From positions 1 to 44,784 of the forward strand of contig JAEDJV010000005.1 in NCBI GenBank assembly GCA_016296165.1: a stretch of DNA of 44,784 nt, read 5' to 3'. This document shows positions 22,995-32,556 of this stretch, piece after piece. Below the pieces are notes generated by a model that saw only the letters and a list, made by a program, of their open reading frames with translations, did not search any database and was not told the origin of the DNA. The first letter of the stretch is position 1; every line of letters starts with the position of its first letter. The DNA comes from Oscillospiraceae bacterium (GTDB lineage Bacteria > Bacillota > Clostridia > Oscillospirales > Ruminococcaceae). The translations under genes and the position numbers were made by a program.

Positions 22995-24330
22995 TTATCT
23001 CCTTGTATCTAAAAGCAGAATCCTTGATAATTCTCTCCTGCGTACGATAATCAACGTAAATAAGACCAAATCTCTTGGCGTATCCGCAGCTCCACTCGTA
23101 GTTATCCATAACCGACCAGTGAAGATAGCCCATGATGTCAACGCCTGAATCAGCAGCACGTTTAAGTTCCTTAAGGTATCTTTCAATAAAATCCGTTCTC
23201 TGAGGATCATGAACGCATCCATCAAGTGAAACCCATTCATTATTTGCAAGTCCGTTTTCTGTAATCATCACAGGAACACCGTATCTTTCATAAAGAAACT
23301 TTGGCGACCAGTAAAGGACCTGAGGGGTAACCGGCCAGTCCATTGATGTTCTTCCTATTCCGATATAGCTGTTTTCCGGATATCCGTCTGTCATCACATT
23401 GGAACGGCTTTCATAGAGATTTACTCCGTAAAAATCAACCGGCTGTGAGATTATTTCCATATCTCCTTCTTTTATCTCCGGCATATCATTTCCGAAAATT
23501 TTATATCCCTTTTCGTTATACTTCCCGAAAAATATCGGATCTGCCCACCATCCAGGAGTAAAAATATAATTCCAGCGGTCAAAATCAAAACTCTTTTTAC
23601 GTGCCTTTTCAATTTCTTCAGGACTGTCATCCAGCGGATCATAACAGGCTGTTGCAAATGAAAAACCTACTGTAGGCTTAAGCTTTGCATTTTCACGTAT
23701 GACCTTAACTGCTTTACCATGTGCCAGAAGAACATTGTGTGTCATCTGTGTTATGTCACATGAATGCATCTTAAGAAACGGTGCATGTACACCGGAAAAA
23801 TAACCAAGCCCAATAAACACCTGCGGTTCATTGAGTGTCATCCAGTATGAAACCCTGTCCGAAAAAGCGTCAACAACAATCTTTGCATAATCTGCAAACC
23901 AGTCTGATGAATCAGGGTTGAGCCATCCGCCGCGCTGATGAAGTTTATGCGGATAATCCCAGTGAAAAAGCGTTACCATTGGTGTTATACCGTTCTTTAT
24001 AAGTTCATCGATCAGATCAGAATAAAACTTTATGCCGGCTTTATTTACTTTTCCGGTTCCGTCAGGAAGTATTCTTGTCCAGTTAATTGAAAATCTGTAA
24101 TATTTTATACCTGTTTTTTTCATCAGAGCAACGTCTTCTTTATATCTGTGATAATGATCACATGCCACGTTACCAGTTTCATTATATTTTATGAATTTTT
24201 TTTCACCTGCGCTGCTGCAGTTCGTATATACATCCCATATGTTAAGACCTTTACCGTCATCTTTGTAACCACCTTCAAGCTGATATGCAGCAGAAGCGGC
24301 ACCCCAGATAAAATCTTTTCTGAAAGACAT
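22969..24330 (-). CDS. GH1 family beta-glucosidase
   Basis: 453 residues, standard for glycoside hydrolase family 1. It hydrolyses beta-glucosides such as cellobiose (or, if phosphorylated, 6-phospho-sugars). The acid/base Glu is in MTLNEPQVF and the nucleophile in VMITENGLAN. The start block MSFRKDFIWGAASAAYQLEG is typical. I use the ATG at 24330; a GTG at 24342 has AGG almost touching it. No signal peptide is visible, so it acts inside the cell on imported oligosaccharides. No PTS or ABC genes are next to it. Substrate cannot be fixed from sequence; the non-phospho form is more likely because no PTS genes are adjacent. Confidence 0.93.
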   Translation of the reverse strand: MSFRKDFIWGAASAAYQLEGGYKDDGKGLNIWDVYTNCSSAGEKKFIKYNETGNVACDHYHRYKEDVALMKKTGIKYYRFSINWTRILPDGTGKVNKAGIKFYSDLIDELIKNGITPMVTLFHWDYPHKLHQRGGWLNPDSSDWFADYAKIVVDAFSDRVSYWMTLNEPQVFIGLGYFSGVHAPFLKMHSCDITQMTHNVLLAHGKAVKVIRENAKLKPTVGFSFATACYDPLDDSPEEIEKARKKSFDFDRWNYIFTPGWWADPIFFGKYNEKGYKIFGNDMPEIKEGDMEIISQPVDFYGVNLYESRSNVMTDGYPENSYIGIGRTSMDWPVTPQVLYWSPKFLYERYGVPVMITENGLANNEWVSLDGCVHDPQRTDFIERYLKELKRAADSGVDIMGYLHWSVMDNYEWSCGYAKRFGLIYVDYRTQERIIKDSAFRYKEIIETNGEDL

Positions 24331-24366
24331 TTTATATAACACACCTTTCCATTAATATATAAATGT

Positions 24367-24405
24367 TATCATAATATTATTCGACAGAATCCAATTTTTA
24401 TTCAA
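24367..24405 (-). promoter_or_regulatory. Weak promoter candidate for the GH1 gene
   Basis: TTGAAT (24405-24400) with AATAAT 18 bases on, or TTGGAT (24394-24389) with TATGAT 15 bases on. Neither is strong. Confidence 0.3.
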
Positions 24406-24493
24406 TACTTTTTTAATTATTATTCACCCTGCAGAAATATTTGCCATCCGGACAATCCCGAATACATGAAATATTTTTTCTAAATAAGCCATC

Positions 24494-24522
24494 TTGTTTT
24501 TACTCCGAAAATATGTTATCCT
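24494..24522 (+). promoter_or_regulatory. Promoter of the dnaD-like gene
   Basis: TTGTTT (24494-24499), 17-base spacer, TGT then TATCCT (24517-24522). Leader of about 45 bases with AGGAAG before the ATG at 24573. Confidence 0.6.
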
Positions 24523-24572
24523 TATTATGTATCACTTAAAAAGAAAATATTACTGAAAGGAAGAGATTATCT

Positions 24573-25598
24573 ATGAATTATAATCTGAATGCAGGGTGCT
24601 GGGAATCAGTTTTTGCCGTACCTGGTGCTGTTGTTGACAATTATATCAAGCTCGCCTCCGGAAGTGCTGTTAAGGTTCTGCTGTACATACTTAAAAATAA
24701 TAGCAGGGATGTCAGCCGTTCAGAAATCTCTTCTGCTCTTAACATAAGTGAGGATGATGTCAGTGACGCTTTCAATTTCTGGGAAGAAGTAAACATAATA
24801 AACAAAAGTCAAAAAACGGCTGATAACACCCCGGAACATACCGAATCTAAAGCAATCACCCCAAAAAGTGATCCAGTTATCTCAGCAGAAGTTTCTGCAA
24901 ATCCTAAAGTAAAAGCGCAGGTTCAGACTTCAAGTGCATCTTTCCAGATAACCCCTAAGGAAGCTGAACGTCTGAAACAGAGTTCTCATGAGATAAGAGC
25001 TCTGTTTGATATGGCTCAGCAGATACTCGGAAATGTAATAAACCATACAACAATTCGTTCACTTGTATGGCAGCACGAATATCTGGGACTCAAAGCTGAC
25101 GTTATACTCATGATTCTTTCATACTGTGCTGAAACCGGTAAAACACATACAGCCTACATCGAAGCAATAGCAGTAAACTGGAGTCAGAATGAGATAAATA
25201 CCCTTGCAAAGGCACAGGATGAAATAGAAAGGCTGAAAAAATCAAACACATATAATGCAAAACTCATGGCTGCGTTCGGACTTAAACGTCAGCCTACCCC
25301 AAATCAACAGAAATTTTTTGACGAATGGCGTCTTAAAGGCTATAGTGCCGATCTGGTTGCATGTGCATGTGAAAGAACTGCTGATCTTGGAAAAACCATG
25401 ACCGCCAATTATGTAAATGGTATTTTGGAAAACTGGCACAAAAAAGGCATAACAACACGTGAACAGGCTTTGGCTGAAACCAAAAACGGTAAATTCAGCT
25501 CCGGCGGAAACGGAATAAGAAAAGAACAGTCATACGACATTAACGAATTTGAAAACTTTGCTATAACATTCAGCAAAAATACAAAAAAGGATTTTTAA
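24573..25598 (+). CDS. DnaD-domain replication initiation protein
   Basis: 341 residues. The first 80 are a winged-helix DnaD N-domain (AVPGAVVDNYIKLASGSAVK, then SRSEISSALNISEDDVSDAF). A linker follows (90-125), then two copies of the DnaD C-domain: one from ITPKEAERLKQSSHEIRALF to about 215, the second from PTPNQQKFFDEWRLKG to GILENWHKKGITT. DnaD-type proteins remodel DNA at the origin or restart sites and help recruit the helicase loader. The helicase-loader gene starts three bases after its stop, so both work together, as with DnaB/DnaI of Bacillus. Whether it is the DnaD or DnaB equivalent cannot be decided. Confidence 0.88.
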   Translation: MNYNLNAGCWESVFAVPGAVVDNYIKLASGSAVKVLLYILKNNSRDVSRSEISSALNISEDDVSDAFNFWEEVNIINKSQKTADNTPEHTESKAITPKSDPVISAEVSANPKVKAQVQTSSASFQITPKEAERLKQSSHEIRALFDMAQQILGNVINHTTIRSLVWQHEYLGLKADVILMILSYCAETGKTHTAYIEAIAVNWSQNEINTLAKAQDEIERLKKSNTYNAKLMAAFGLKRQPTPNQQKFFDEWRLKGYSADLVACACERTADLGKTMTANYVNGILENWHKKGITTREQALAETKNGKFSSGGNGIRKEQSYDINEFENFAITFSKNTKKDF

Positions 25599-25601
25599 CT
25601 T

Positions 25602-26609
25602 ATGAGTTCAAAAACGTATAACAAAGCTCTTGAAATAATTAATAACCGTCGTGTCAGAGCAAAATCAGAAAATGACAGACATTTTAGTGAGATAGAAAGA
25701 CAAATCCCGGAAGTTGCAGAGATAAACCGCCAGCTTTCATTTACAAGCATAGAAATTCTCAAAGCAATAAACAGCGGAAACAACACTCTCGGACAGCTTA
25801 AGGCTATGGAAGTGAAAAATCGTCAGGCACAGGAGATGATTGCATCCCTGCTCGTTTCACGCGGATATCCGGCGGACTATCTTGATATAAAATTCACATG
25901 TTCAAAATGTTCTGATACAGGATTTTATGACGGTAAACGCTGCTCATGTCTTGAAGAACTTATCGGAAAACTCTCCGTTCAGGAATTAAACGAAAGCTCC
26001 CCGTTGAAGCTATGCAGTTTTGAAACATTTGACCTTTCATATTTTAAAGGAATACAGACAAATGAAGATGATGACTGTTATACAACAATGTCCAACAACC
26101 TGGATTACTGCAGAAGATATGTGTCAACATTTTCACGCACTTCCAGAAATATTTTCATCTCAGGTAAGACTGGACTCGGAAAGACTCACCTTTCACTTGC
26201 GATTGCAGAACGCCTTCTTAATCAGGGATGGGACGTTCTTTACGATTCAACAATAAACTATCTTACAAAAATAGAAAGTGAATATTACGGACGAAGCGAA
26301 GGTGACACACTAAACATCCTTTTAAACGCTGACCTGCTGATACTTGATGACCTTGGTTCTGAATATGAAAAAGCTTTTTATACCTCGACAATATACAACA
26401 TCATCAACACCAGACTAAACAAAGGAATCCCTACTATTATCAGTACCAACCTTACACCTGCAGAGATAGAACCACGATATGACGCACGAATAGTATCAAG
26501 ATTACTTACCATGTATGATTATCTTAAGTTCACAGGAAAAGACGTACGTGCCATAAAAGCAGGCAGAAACACAAGGGAATCCATAAACATGTACAGAAAA
26601 AATCTGTGA
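25602..26609 (+). CDS. DnaC/DnaI-like helicase loader ATPase
   Basis: 335 residues. An N-terminal helical part is followed by a zinc site (C100, C103, C114, C116 in FTCSKCSDTG and KRCSCLEEL), then an AAA+ domain with Walker A GKTGLGKT (188-195), Walker B LLILDDLGSEY (245-255), sensor 1 STN (281-283) and an Arg-rich stretch around 292-300 that should hold the Arg finger. It would load the replicative helicase onto DNA at the origin or stalled forks. It is tightly linked to the dnaD-like gene, with its ribosome site AAAGGAT inside that gene's end. The zinc site is typical of DnaI-type loaders of Firmicutes and absent from E. coli DnaC. Confidence 0.9.
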   Translation: MSSKTYNKALEIINNRRVRAKSENDRHFSEIERQIPEVAEINRQLSFTSIEILKAINSGNNTLGQLKAMEVKNRQAQEMIASLLVSRGYPADYLDIKFTCSKCSDTGFYDGKRCSCLEELIGKLSVQELNESSPLKLCSFETFDLSYFKGIQTNEDDDCYTTMSNNLDYCRRYVSTFSRTSRNIFISGKTGLGKTHLSLAIAERLLNQGWDVLYDSTINYLTKIESEYYGRSEGDTLNILLNADLLILDDLGSEYEKAFYTSTIYNIINTRLNKGIPTIISTNLTPAEIEPRYDARIVSRLLTMYDYLKFTGKDVRAIKAGRNTRESINMYRKNL

Positions 26610-26616
26610 AACATGC

Positions 26617-26645
26617 TTGACAACAACATACATGTATGATACCAT
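26617..26645 (+). promoter_or_regulatory. Promoter of tyrS
   Basis: TTGACA (26617-26622), 17-base spacer, TGA then TACCAT (26640-26645). The spacer holds a perfect 12-base palindrome CATACATGTATG (26627-26638). Predicted leader about 50 bases with a small TAAGTA/TACTTA repeat; no T-box is present. Confidence 0.65.
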
Positions 26646-26703
26646 TATTAAGTATGAGTACTGACATTACTTATGTTTCAGATATACAGGAGGATAAATT
26701 AAA

Positions 26704-27921
26704 ATGACATTATTTGAAGAACTTCAGAGAAGAGGTCTTCTCGCACAGCTTACTGATGAAGAAGAAATCAAAAATCTTATCAACGCTGGTAAGGCCACCT
26801 TCTATATTGGATTTGACCCTACCGCTGATTCTCTCCATGTTGGTCACTTTATGGCACTCTGCCTTATGAAGAGACTTCAGATGGCAGGTAACAAGCCTAT
26901 CGTTCTCATCGGAGGCGGTACTGCAATGATCGGAGATCCTTCAGGCAAAACTGATATGAGAAAGATGATGACAAAAGAGACAATCAACCACAACGTAGAA
27001 TGTTTCAAAAAGCAGATGAGCAGATTTATCGACTTCTCAGAAGACAAGGCTATTGTAGTAAATAACGGCGACTGGCTTCTCGATCTTAACTATGTTGATG
27101 TTCTCCGCGAAGTTGGCGCATGTTTCTCTGTAAACAAAATGCTTACATTCGAATGTTATAAACAGAGAATGGAAAGAGGTCTTACATTCCTCGAATTCAA
27201 CTACATGATTATGCAGAGTTATGACTTCTATATGCTCTTCCAGAAATATGGCTGTAACATGCAGTTTGGCGGCGACGACCAGTGGGCAAATATGCTCGGC
27301 GGTACTGAGCTTATCAGAAAGAAACTTGGTAAGGATGCACATGCTATGACAATCACTCTCCTTCTTAACTCAGAAGGCAAGAAGATGGGTAAAACAGAGA
27401 AGGGTGCTGTATGGCTTGATCCTGAAAAGACATCTCCGTATGATTTCTACCAGTACTGGAGAAATGTATCAGATGCAGACGTAATAAAGTGTCTCAAGAT
27501 GCTCACATTTGTTCCGGTAGAACAGATAGAAGAAATGGAAAAGAACATGGAAGGTGCTCAGTTCAATGAAGCTAAGACACTTCTGGCTTATGAACTTACC
27601 AAGCTTGTACATGGTGAAGACGAAGCGAACAAAGCTGATGCTGCAGCGAAGTCAATTTTTTCCGGTGGCGGAGATAGTGCAGATATGCCTTCTACAGCCA
27701 TCCCTGCAGAAGAAGCTCCTGAAGGACAGATTGGTATACTTGAACTTCTTGTTAGATGTGGTTTGTGTACATCCAACAGCGAAGCAAGACGACTTGTAAC
27801 ACAGAACGGCATTGCAGTTGACGGTGAAAAATTTACTGATCCAAAGGGAATGGTAAATATAAGCGAACCGGTGGTCATCAAAAAAGGAAAGAAGATCTTC
27901 CACAAAGTAATGATTGGTTAA
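26704..27921 (+). CDS. tyrS: Tyrosyl-tRNA synthetase
   Basis: 405 residues of the bacterial TyrS form. Class I HIGH site HVGH (45-48) in DSLHVGHFMALCLM; KMSKS site KMGKT (227-231); YNYMIMQ-like block FLEFNYMIMQSYDF and QFGGDDQWANM bind tyrosine. The last 65 residues are an S4 RNA-binding domain (ILELLVRCGLCTSNSEARRL). It charges tRNA-Tyr. Start ATG with AGGAGG. It has its own promoter right after the helicase-loader gene and a strong terminator after it. No T-box regulation, unlike many clostridial tyrS genes. Confidence 0.97.
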   Translation: MTLFEELQRRGLLAQLTDEEEIKNLINAGKATFYIGFDPTADSLHVGHFMALCLMKRLQMAGNKPIVLIGGGTAMIGDPSGKTDMRKMMTKETINHNVECFKKQMSRFIDFSEDKAIVVNNGDWLLDLNYVDVLREVGACFSVNKMLTFECYKQRMERGLTFLEFNYMIMQSYDFYMLFQKYGCNMQFGGDDQWANMLGGTELIRKKLGKDAHAMTITLLLNSEGKKMGKTEKGAVWLDPEKTSPYDFYQYWRNVSDADVIKCLKMLTFVPVEQIEEMEKNMEGAQFNEAKTLLAYELTKLVHGEDEANKADAAAKSIFSGGGDSADMPSTAIPAEEAPEGQIGILELLVRCGLCTSNSEARRLVTQNGIAVDGEKFTDPKGMVNISEPVVIKKGKKIFHKVMIG

Positions 27922-27931
27922 TCGTTAAAAT

Positions 27932-27985
27932 AAAAATAACTTCGTACAGATTTTAAATCTGTACGAAGTTATTTTTTTATTTTTC
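27932..27985. terminator. Strong two-way terminator between tyrS and the SBP gene
   Basis: Perfect 21-bp arms (27932-27952 and 27956-27976) with a 3-base loop, T-rich on both outer sides. It ends tyrS on + and the solute-binding-protein operon on -, whose stop is at 27977. Confidence 0.92.
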
Positions 27986-29602
27986 TGCAGAACGTATTCT
28001 TATCTGTGAAGTAAGTTCACTAAAGTATGAGTTCAGATTGCATTTGTTGTATTCATTGAGATAGTTCTCCCATGCTTTTTCAAAATCAGAACTTATTACA
28101 ACATTAGGCAGATATTTTCTCTTTACGTTATCAATATCACTTTTGGCCTTGCCATGGATTGTATCCGTAGTAAATGTATTTGAATAGGTCCACATAGGAA
28201 ACCACGAAGCGTTTTCCCCGGATGAATTAATAAGCTCTGCTGTTGTCTTTACTCCATACGCATCAAGACATCTTTTCATAACACTACTCAGTGAATTAAT
28301 ATACTCGGATTGCTGCGTGTCTCTTGAAAAGGCATTGATTCCGTCCTGATTCATGCCAGTATAAAACGGGAAACTTCTGTACGCACAAAAATGTGATTTG
28401 CAGTAATCTACATCTTCATGGAGTAACCTCTGTTCATCTGTGCGATAAAATTTTCCTTCGCTGTCAACCTCATAATCCTCACCTTCTATTCCCCAAAACC
28501 TAAGATTAAGTACCTCAGGTGATAACAGCTCATTCATAAACTTTAGAGCACTCTCCACATCATTGCAGCTGACTGAAATGCCTATCCCCTGTGAAATATC
28601 AAGAATACCGGTTGATTTGTATCTTGGCGTTACAGACTTATCAACAACAAGATCAAGGGGAACATACTGATTATCTCCCGGAAGCTGATCCTCTATTCCC
28701 GCAAAATTCCAGTGCTGATCAACCATCCCAAGAACATTTCCGGTTGCCAGTTTTTCATAGTACCTTTCTGTAGTTAAGAATGGAAAATCCGGATCAATTA
28801 TGCCCTTATGGTATTCCTGATTAAGTTTTCTGAACCAGTATTCTGCCGTCGGTGTCGTGCTGTAATCCTTTGCCGTAAGTGTGTCAGGATCAACTATACA
28901 GCATCCGTCATCCGGATAACCGTCAAGGAACTGTGGAGGATTGTCAAGACAAAAATACATATACCCGTCTGCAAGTATCTCATAACCTATGTTAGGCTGT
29001 CCATTTGCGCCCACAGGATTAGCAGCAAGATACCTCTCAATAAGATCAAAATACTGCTCAACCGTCTCTATCTTCGGAAATCCCGCCCACTCAAGAACTT
29101 TTACCTGAATCCAGAAAGCTTCACCGCCATATTCGGTTTCAACTTCCTCCATATATGTATTGTTAAAAGGAGGAATATAATAGATATGACCTGTTTCACT
29201 CCTTAGCTTGTCCCATTCTTTTTCAGAATAGAAATTTTTAATATTTTCGTATTCATCCCAGTATTCATCGAGTGGAACAAGAGCTTCAGAATTAACAAGT
29301 ATCTGCTGTGCAGAACCTCCGTAAATGAAATCAGGATATTTTCCTGCTGTTATCATTTCCTTTATTGTATCTTCAACAGATGAACTGGATTTTTGCCACG
29401 TTTCTATGCATATGGCACCTGTTTTTTCTGCAATAAGGTTTTGAATAACATTATCTGTACTGATAACATCGCCATTTAATGCAAAATAACTTGTAAATGT
29501 TTCAATTTTATTTTCTTCCTTGTGAAAAATATCACTGCATCCGGAAATGCCGAAAACAAGTACAGAAGACAAAGCAGCCTTTATTATTACAGATTTTCTC
29601 AT
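27977..29602 (-). CDS. Lipoprotein solute-binding protein (LipO/YtcQ-like)
   Basis: 541 residues. A signal peptide (MRKSVIIKAALSSVLVFG) ends in the lipobox ISGC with lipid-bearing Cys 22, so the protein is anchored outside the membrane. The body resembles large family 1 ABC sugar-binding proteins of the LipO/YtcQ type, which normally work with LplB/YteP permeases and YesM/YesN regulators: KYPDFIYGGSAQQILVNSEA near the N-lobe and GISVSCNDVESALKFMNELL in the C-lobe. No permease or ATPase is near. It is the last gene of a three-gene unit, 13 bases after the sensor-like gene. It may serve as ligand receptor for that sensor rather than for import (inference). TTAGGTGAG precedes the ATG. Confidence 0.8.
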   Translation of the reverse strand: MRKSVIIKAALSSVLVFGISGCSDIFHKEENKIETFTSYFALNGDVISTDNVIQNLIAEKTGAICIETWQKSSSSVEDTIKEMITAGKYPDFIYGGSAQQILVNSEALVPLDEYWDEYENIKNFYSEKEWDKLRSETGHIYYIPPFNNTYMEEVETEYGGEAFWIQVKVLEWAGFPKIETVEQYFDLIERYLAANPVGANGQPNIGYEILADGYMYFCLDNPPQFLDGYPDDGCCIVDPDTLTAKDYSTTPTAEYWFRKLNQEYHKGIIDPDFPFLTTERYYEKLATGNVLGMVDQHWNFAGIEDQLPGDNQYVPLDLVVDKSVTPRYKSTGILDISQGIGISVSCNDVESALKFMNELLSPEVLNLRFWGIEGEDYEVDSEGKFYRTDEQRLLHEDVDYCKSHFCAYRSFPFYTGMNQDGINAFSRDTQQSEYINSLSSVMKRCLDAYGVKTTAELINSSGENASWFPMWTYSNTFTTDTIHGKAKSDIDNVKRKYLPNVVISSDFEKAWENYLNEYNKCNLNSYFSELTSQIRIRSAEK

Positions 29603-29615
29603 AATCTCACCTAAC

Positions 29616-31208
29616 CTATTCGTTTGCCTTATTTCTCAACACAAGTTCAATATCAATAACGTCTTTGGAGTTAATTGTAAGACTAATATCATCACCGTAA
29701 AATCTGCTGAGTCGTATAAAAGGATTAAATTCATCACTGGAATCAAACGTAAGCAAACTGCGTTCACCATCAGGTTCAAATACAGCTCGCAGTCTGAGAA
29801 GTTCAGCCGAGCTCATTTTTACACCTGCCCTAAAGAATCTGACACGGTAACATTCTTCAAATTCGCGTATATCAATTTCCATCTCACTGTCATTTGTGCC
29901 ATAGGTTGCCAGATACAAAGCTACAACTGACAGCGAATACGGGATTATAGTTTTCTCATTTGCTTCAGTATCTGAAACAAGAGTATATCGGAAATTTGTT
30001 TTTTCCGAAAGATTATCGAGAAATCTGTTAATATTTAGAATTTCCTGCTGAAGTGAAACGAAATTCTCAACATAGGATTGGTTTATTCCGAGATTTACAC
30101 TTGTATTGTAGTTTAAGGCACTTATGAGAATATCATTTGTATTTTTCTTGTATTCATTGACAAATGCTGTAAGATTGTGCTTTTCTTCATTTAGTCTTTT
30201 TACATCAACAAGTGTATTTTTCAAACCGTTAAAAAGCTTTCCTATTTCGTCTTCACCATAGTAAACTTTATTAAGAATCTTCTTTCCTGCGCAGGCTTCA
30301 TATACTTCTCTTGTTCTGTTTTTGAAATCGAGAATTATAATAACCACTACAGCCTGACAAATTATAAAAAGAAGCGTAGCAGGAATTGCAGAAGGTTTGA
30401 GAATAACAGAAAAAACATCTTTTTTATTCTGTCTTACATAATAACTGATATTACATGTATAGTAATTTTTATCAAGACGCAAACTGTTCGAAAGAAAATC
30501 TTCTGTTGGTTGTTCATATATATCATGATTGCTGTAAAGCGTAATGTCGTCACTCATAACATATACCTGTCCGTCAAACGAAAGATTTTCAAAAATATTC
30601 TGCAGATCCTCTGAATTAAAATCCAGCTTCAGATATGCATCTCCGGTATGTATATTTTTGTAGTTAAGTTTTCTGATTAAAGAAAGATTCCTGTGTTCTT
30701 TATCACAGAATACAATCATATCCTTTTTGAGTTCAGTTAAAAAGACATACCAGTCTTCATTGACAACAGATTCTAGTTTGACAATATCTCCGTCATCCGA
30801 AACTGTACTGTTTGCCGTATAGATTTTAAAGCTGTCAACTGAGCTTACTTCTGCAGCAACAAAGGATTTACCTGAAAAAAGCTCATAATATGCAAGCTGA
30901 TATTCTTCCTGAGACAAGTATCTTGTACTAAGAAAAGAATAGATTGATTCATTTGTGTATACAGTCTTGGCTATGGAGATCATATTTTCAACAGCCGTAC
31001 TCACATACTGCTCTGAAGATGTAAGGACTGACTCCTCCAGCTCATTTTTGTTATCATCAAGCTGTTTGTACACAATTGTCATCATACCAGCAAACATTAC
31101 TCCGATAGCAAGAATTTGTGATATGAATATTATCAAAACTTTAGTATTAATTCGTATATTTGAAACAAACCAAATTCTATGATGTTTTTTTCTTCTTTTC
31201 CTTGACAT
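29616..31208 (-). CDS. YesM-like membrane sensor that has lost its kinase residues
   Basis: 530 residues. Membrane segment about 24-46, outside sensor region 48-272, second segment about 273-294, HAMP-like region 296-345, then a domain lined up with YesM-type histidine kinases. Key residues are gone: the phospho-acceptor block (usually NPHFLYNT) reads ISALNYNTSVNLGINQ (362-377), with no His; the N-box region is SVVALYLATYG (427-437) with no NAxxHG; the G1 Asp is lost in AGVKMSSAELLRLRA (461-475). FIRLSRFYGDDISLTI still matches the family's end. It therefore should not phosphorylate. AGGGGG lies before the ATG. Upstream by 32 bases is the diguanylate cyclase, downstream the SBP. Probable signal-passing pseudokinase or receptor. 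Confidence 0.75.
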   Translation of the reverse strand: MSRKRRKKHHRIWFVSNIRINTKVLIIFISQILAIGVMFAGMMTIVYKQLDDNKNELEESVLTSSEQYVSTAVENMISIAKTVYTNESIYSFLSTRYLSQEEYQLAYYELFSGKSFVAAEVSSVDSFKIYTANSTVSDDGDIVKLESVVNEDWYVFLTELKKDMIVFCDKEHRNLSLIRKLNYKNIHTGDAYLKLDFNSEDLQNIFENLSFDGQVYVMSDDITLYSNHDIYEQPTEDFLSNSLRLDKNYYTCNISYYVRQNKKDVFSVILKPSAIPATLLFIICQAVVVIIILDFKNRTREVYEACAGKKILNKVYYGEDEIGKLFNGLKNTLVDVKRLNEEKHNLTAFVNEYKKNTNDILISALNYNTSVNLGINQSYVENFVSLQQEILNINRFLDNLSEKTNFRYTLVSDTEANEKTIIPYSLSVVALYLATYGTNDSEMEIDIREFEECYRVRFFRAGVKMSSAELLRLRAVFEPDGERSLLTFDSSDEFNPFIRLSRFYGDDISLTINSKDVIDIELVLRNKANE

Positions 31209-31240
31209 TTATATTCCCCCTGCCTGTCCCCGGATTTATT

Positions 31241-32524
31241 TTATCGTTCAGGCATGTTTAGCTGCTGTTTTATCTCGTATTTTTTTCTGTACATGTTTTC
31301 TTCAGCCTCTGCAAGAAGCTGATCATATGAATAACTGGCTTTTGCATATGCATAACCATAGGCAACCGAACACTTTATGCTATCCGTTTCGGCACTAAGT
31401 ATTACAGGACAGTCTGCGTCAAGTCTGTTGATAAGAGCATATATCTCTCTGTACGAATGGTTTGTAACTACAAGAAGAAATTCGTCACCGCCCATTCGGA
31501 AACACATACTGTCTTCAAAAGAAACTTCCTTTATATATTCGGCTGCTCTTTTAATGACATAGTCGCCTCGTTCATGTCCGAGTGTATCGTTAATTAATTT
31601 CAGGTTATTTACATCAAAATATATTACGCAGATAGATGAACAGGAACGAAAACTTTCAACTTTGTTTTCATAATGCCTTTTGTTGTAAGTTTTTGTCATA
31701 CCATCATGTGTAGCATCAAAAACTGCTGATGAGAAATTTTTTCGTGAACTGTTTATTACGTTAATCATACTGATTATTGATTCACCCAGATGTCCGATCT
31801 CGTCACCTCTGCCTGTTTCAAATTTTCTCTTTAGTTCCTCATCACCCGCAGCACCTTCGTCTGAACCTGTAAATGCAGAAGCGGCACGCGCAAACGTTTC
31901 TATCGGATCAAAAACACTTCTCTTTAATGAGAATACTGCAATCCAGCTCACGAAAAAAAGAATAACGATTGAAAATGCCGATATACCAACTATCTTAAAC
32001 CCCATACCGGTTGCCGGAATATCTGTTTCAATAATAATATATCCAGCTGCGCTGTCCTCTTTAGTTCTAAGAGGTCTGTAAGTATAATTTTTATTGTTAC
32101 GCGTCACATTCCACTGCTTACGGCATTCTATCAGATCAGACTTTACTGTTGAAGCATAGTCATCATATGCCACCTTTTTCCCAAGTGCATCACTATTTTC
32201 CGTATCATATATGTAATAGCCTACTGTATTTTTGTATAATATAAGTGAAATACGATTTATTTTGTTTTCCTGAGCAAAACTCATTAATTTTTTCTGATGA
32301 ATCTGGTAATTTGCATCGGGATTTCGGTGTTCATGATATTCTTTGGCTTCATCAGAATTAATCTCCAGTGCAGCAAAACTTGCTGCTGTTTCAGATACCA
32401 TAAACTCATCTATCTTCCTACTGTCAGTTACAACTTTGTTATAAACTGAGGCAATGACTATATATACTATAAGCAACAACAGGTAAAGAAAAAGTACCAT
32501 CTGCTTTTTTGCTGATTTTTTCAA
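31241..32524 (-). CDS. Membrane diguanylate cyclase (GGDEF domain)
   Basis: 427 residues from a TTG at 32524 with GGGGGG seven bases upstream. A longer frame to a GTG at 32566 is rejected because it would start upstream of the transcription start and in the promoter. Membrane segment 9-27, outside sensor region 28-175, second segment 176-199, HAMP-like 200-262, GGDEF domain 265-420. FDVNNLKLINDTLGHERGD and the intact signature RMGGDEF (GGDEF at 345-349) predict that it makes cyclic di-GMP from two GTP. The inhibitory RxxD site just before the motif is absent (EDSMCFR instead), so product feedback through it is unlikely. First gene of a three-gene unit. Confidence 0.88.
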   Translation of the reverse strand: MKKSAKKQMVLFLYLLLLIVYIVIASVYNKVVTDSRKIDEFMVSETAASFAALEINSDEAKEYHEHRNPDANYQIHQKKLMSFAQENKINRISLILYKNTVGYYIYDTENSDALGKKVAYDDYASTVKSDLIECRKQWNVTRNNKNYTYRPLRTKEDSAAGYIIIETDIPATGMGFKIVGISAFSIVILFFVSWIAVFSLKRSVFDPIETFARAASAFTGSDEGAAGDEELKRKFETGRGDEIGHLGESIISMINVINSSRKNFSSAVFDATHDGMTKTYNKRHYENKVESFRSCSSICVIYFDVNNLKLINDTLGHERGDYVIKRAAEYIKEVSFEDSMCFRMGGDEFLLVVTNHSYREIYALINRLDADCPVILSAETDSIKCSVAYGYAYAKASYSYDQLLAEAEENMYRKKYEIKQQLNMPER

Positions 32525-32556
32525 CTCTGATCCCCCCAAAGTTTTTATACTCTTAT

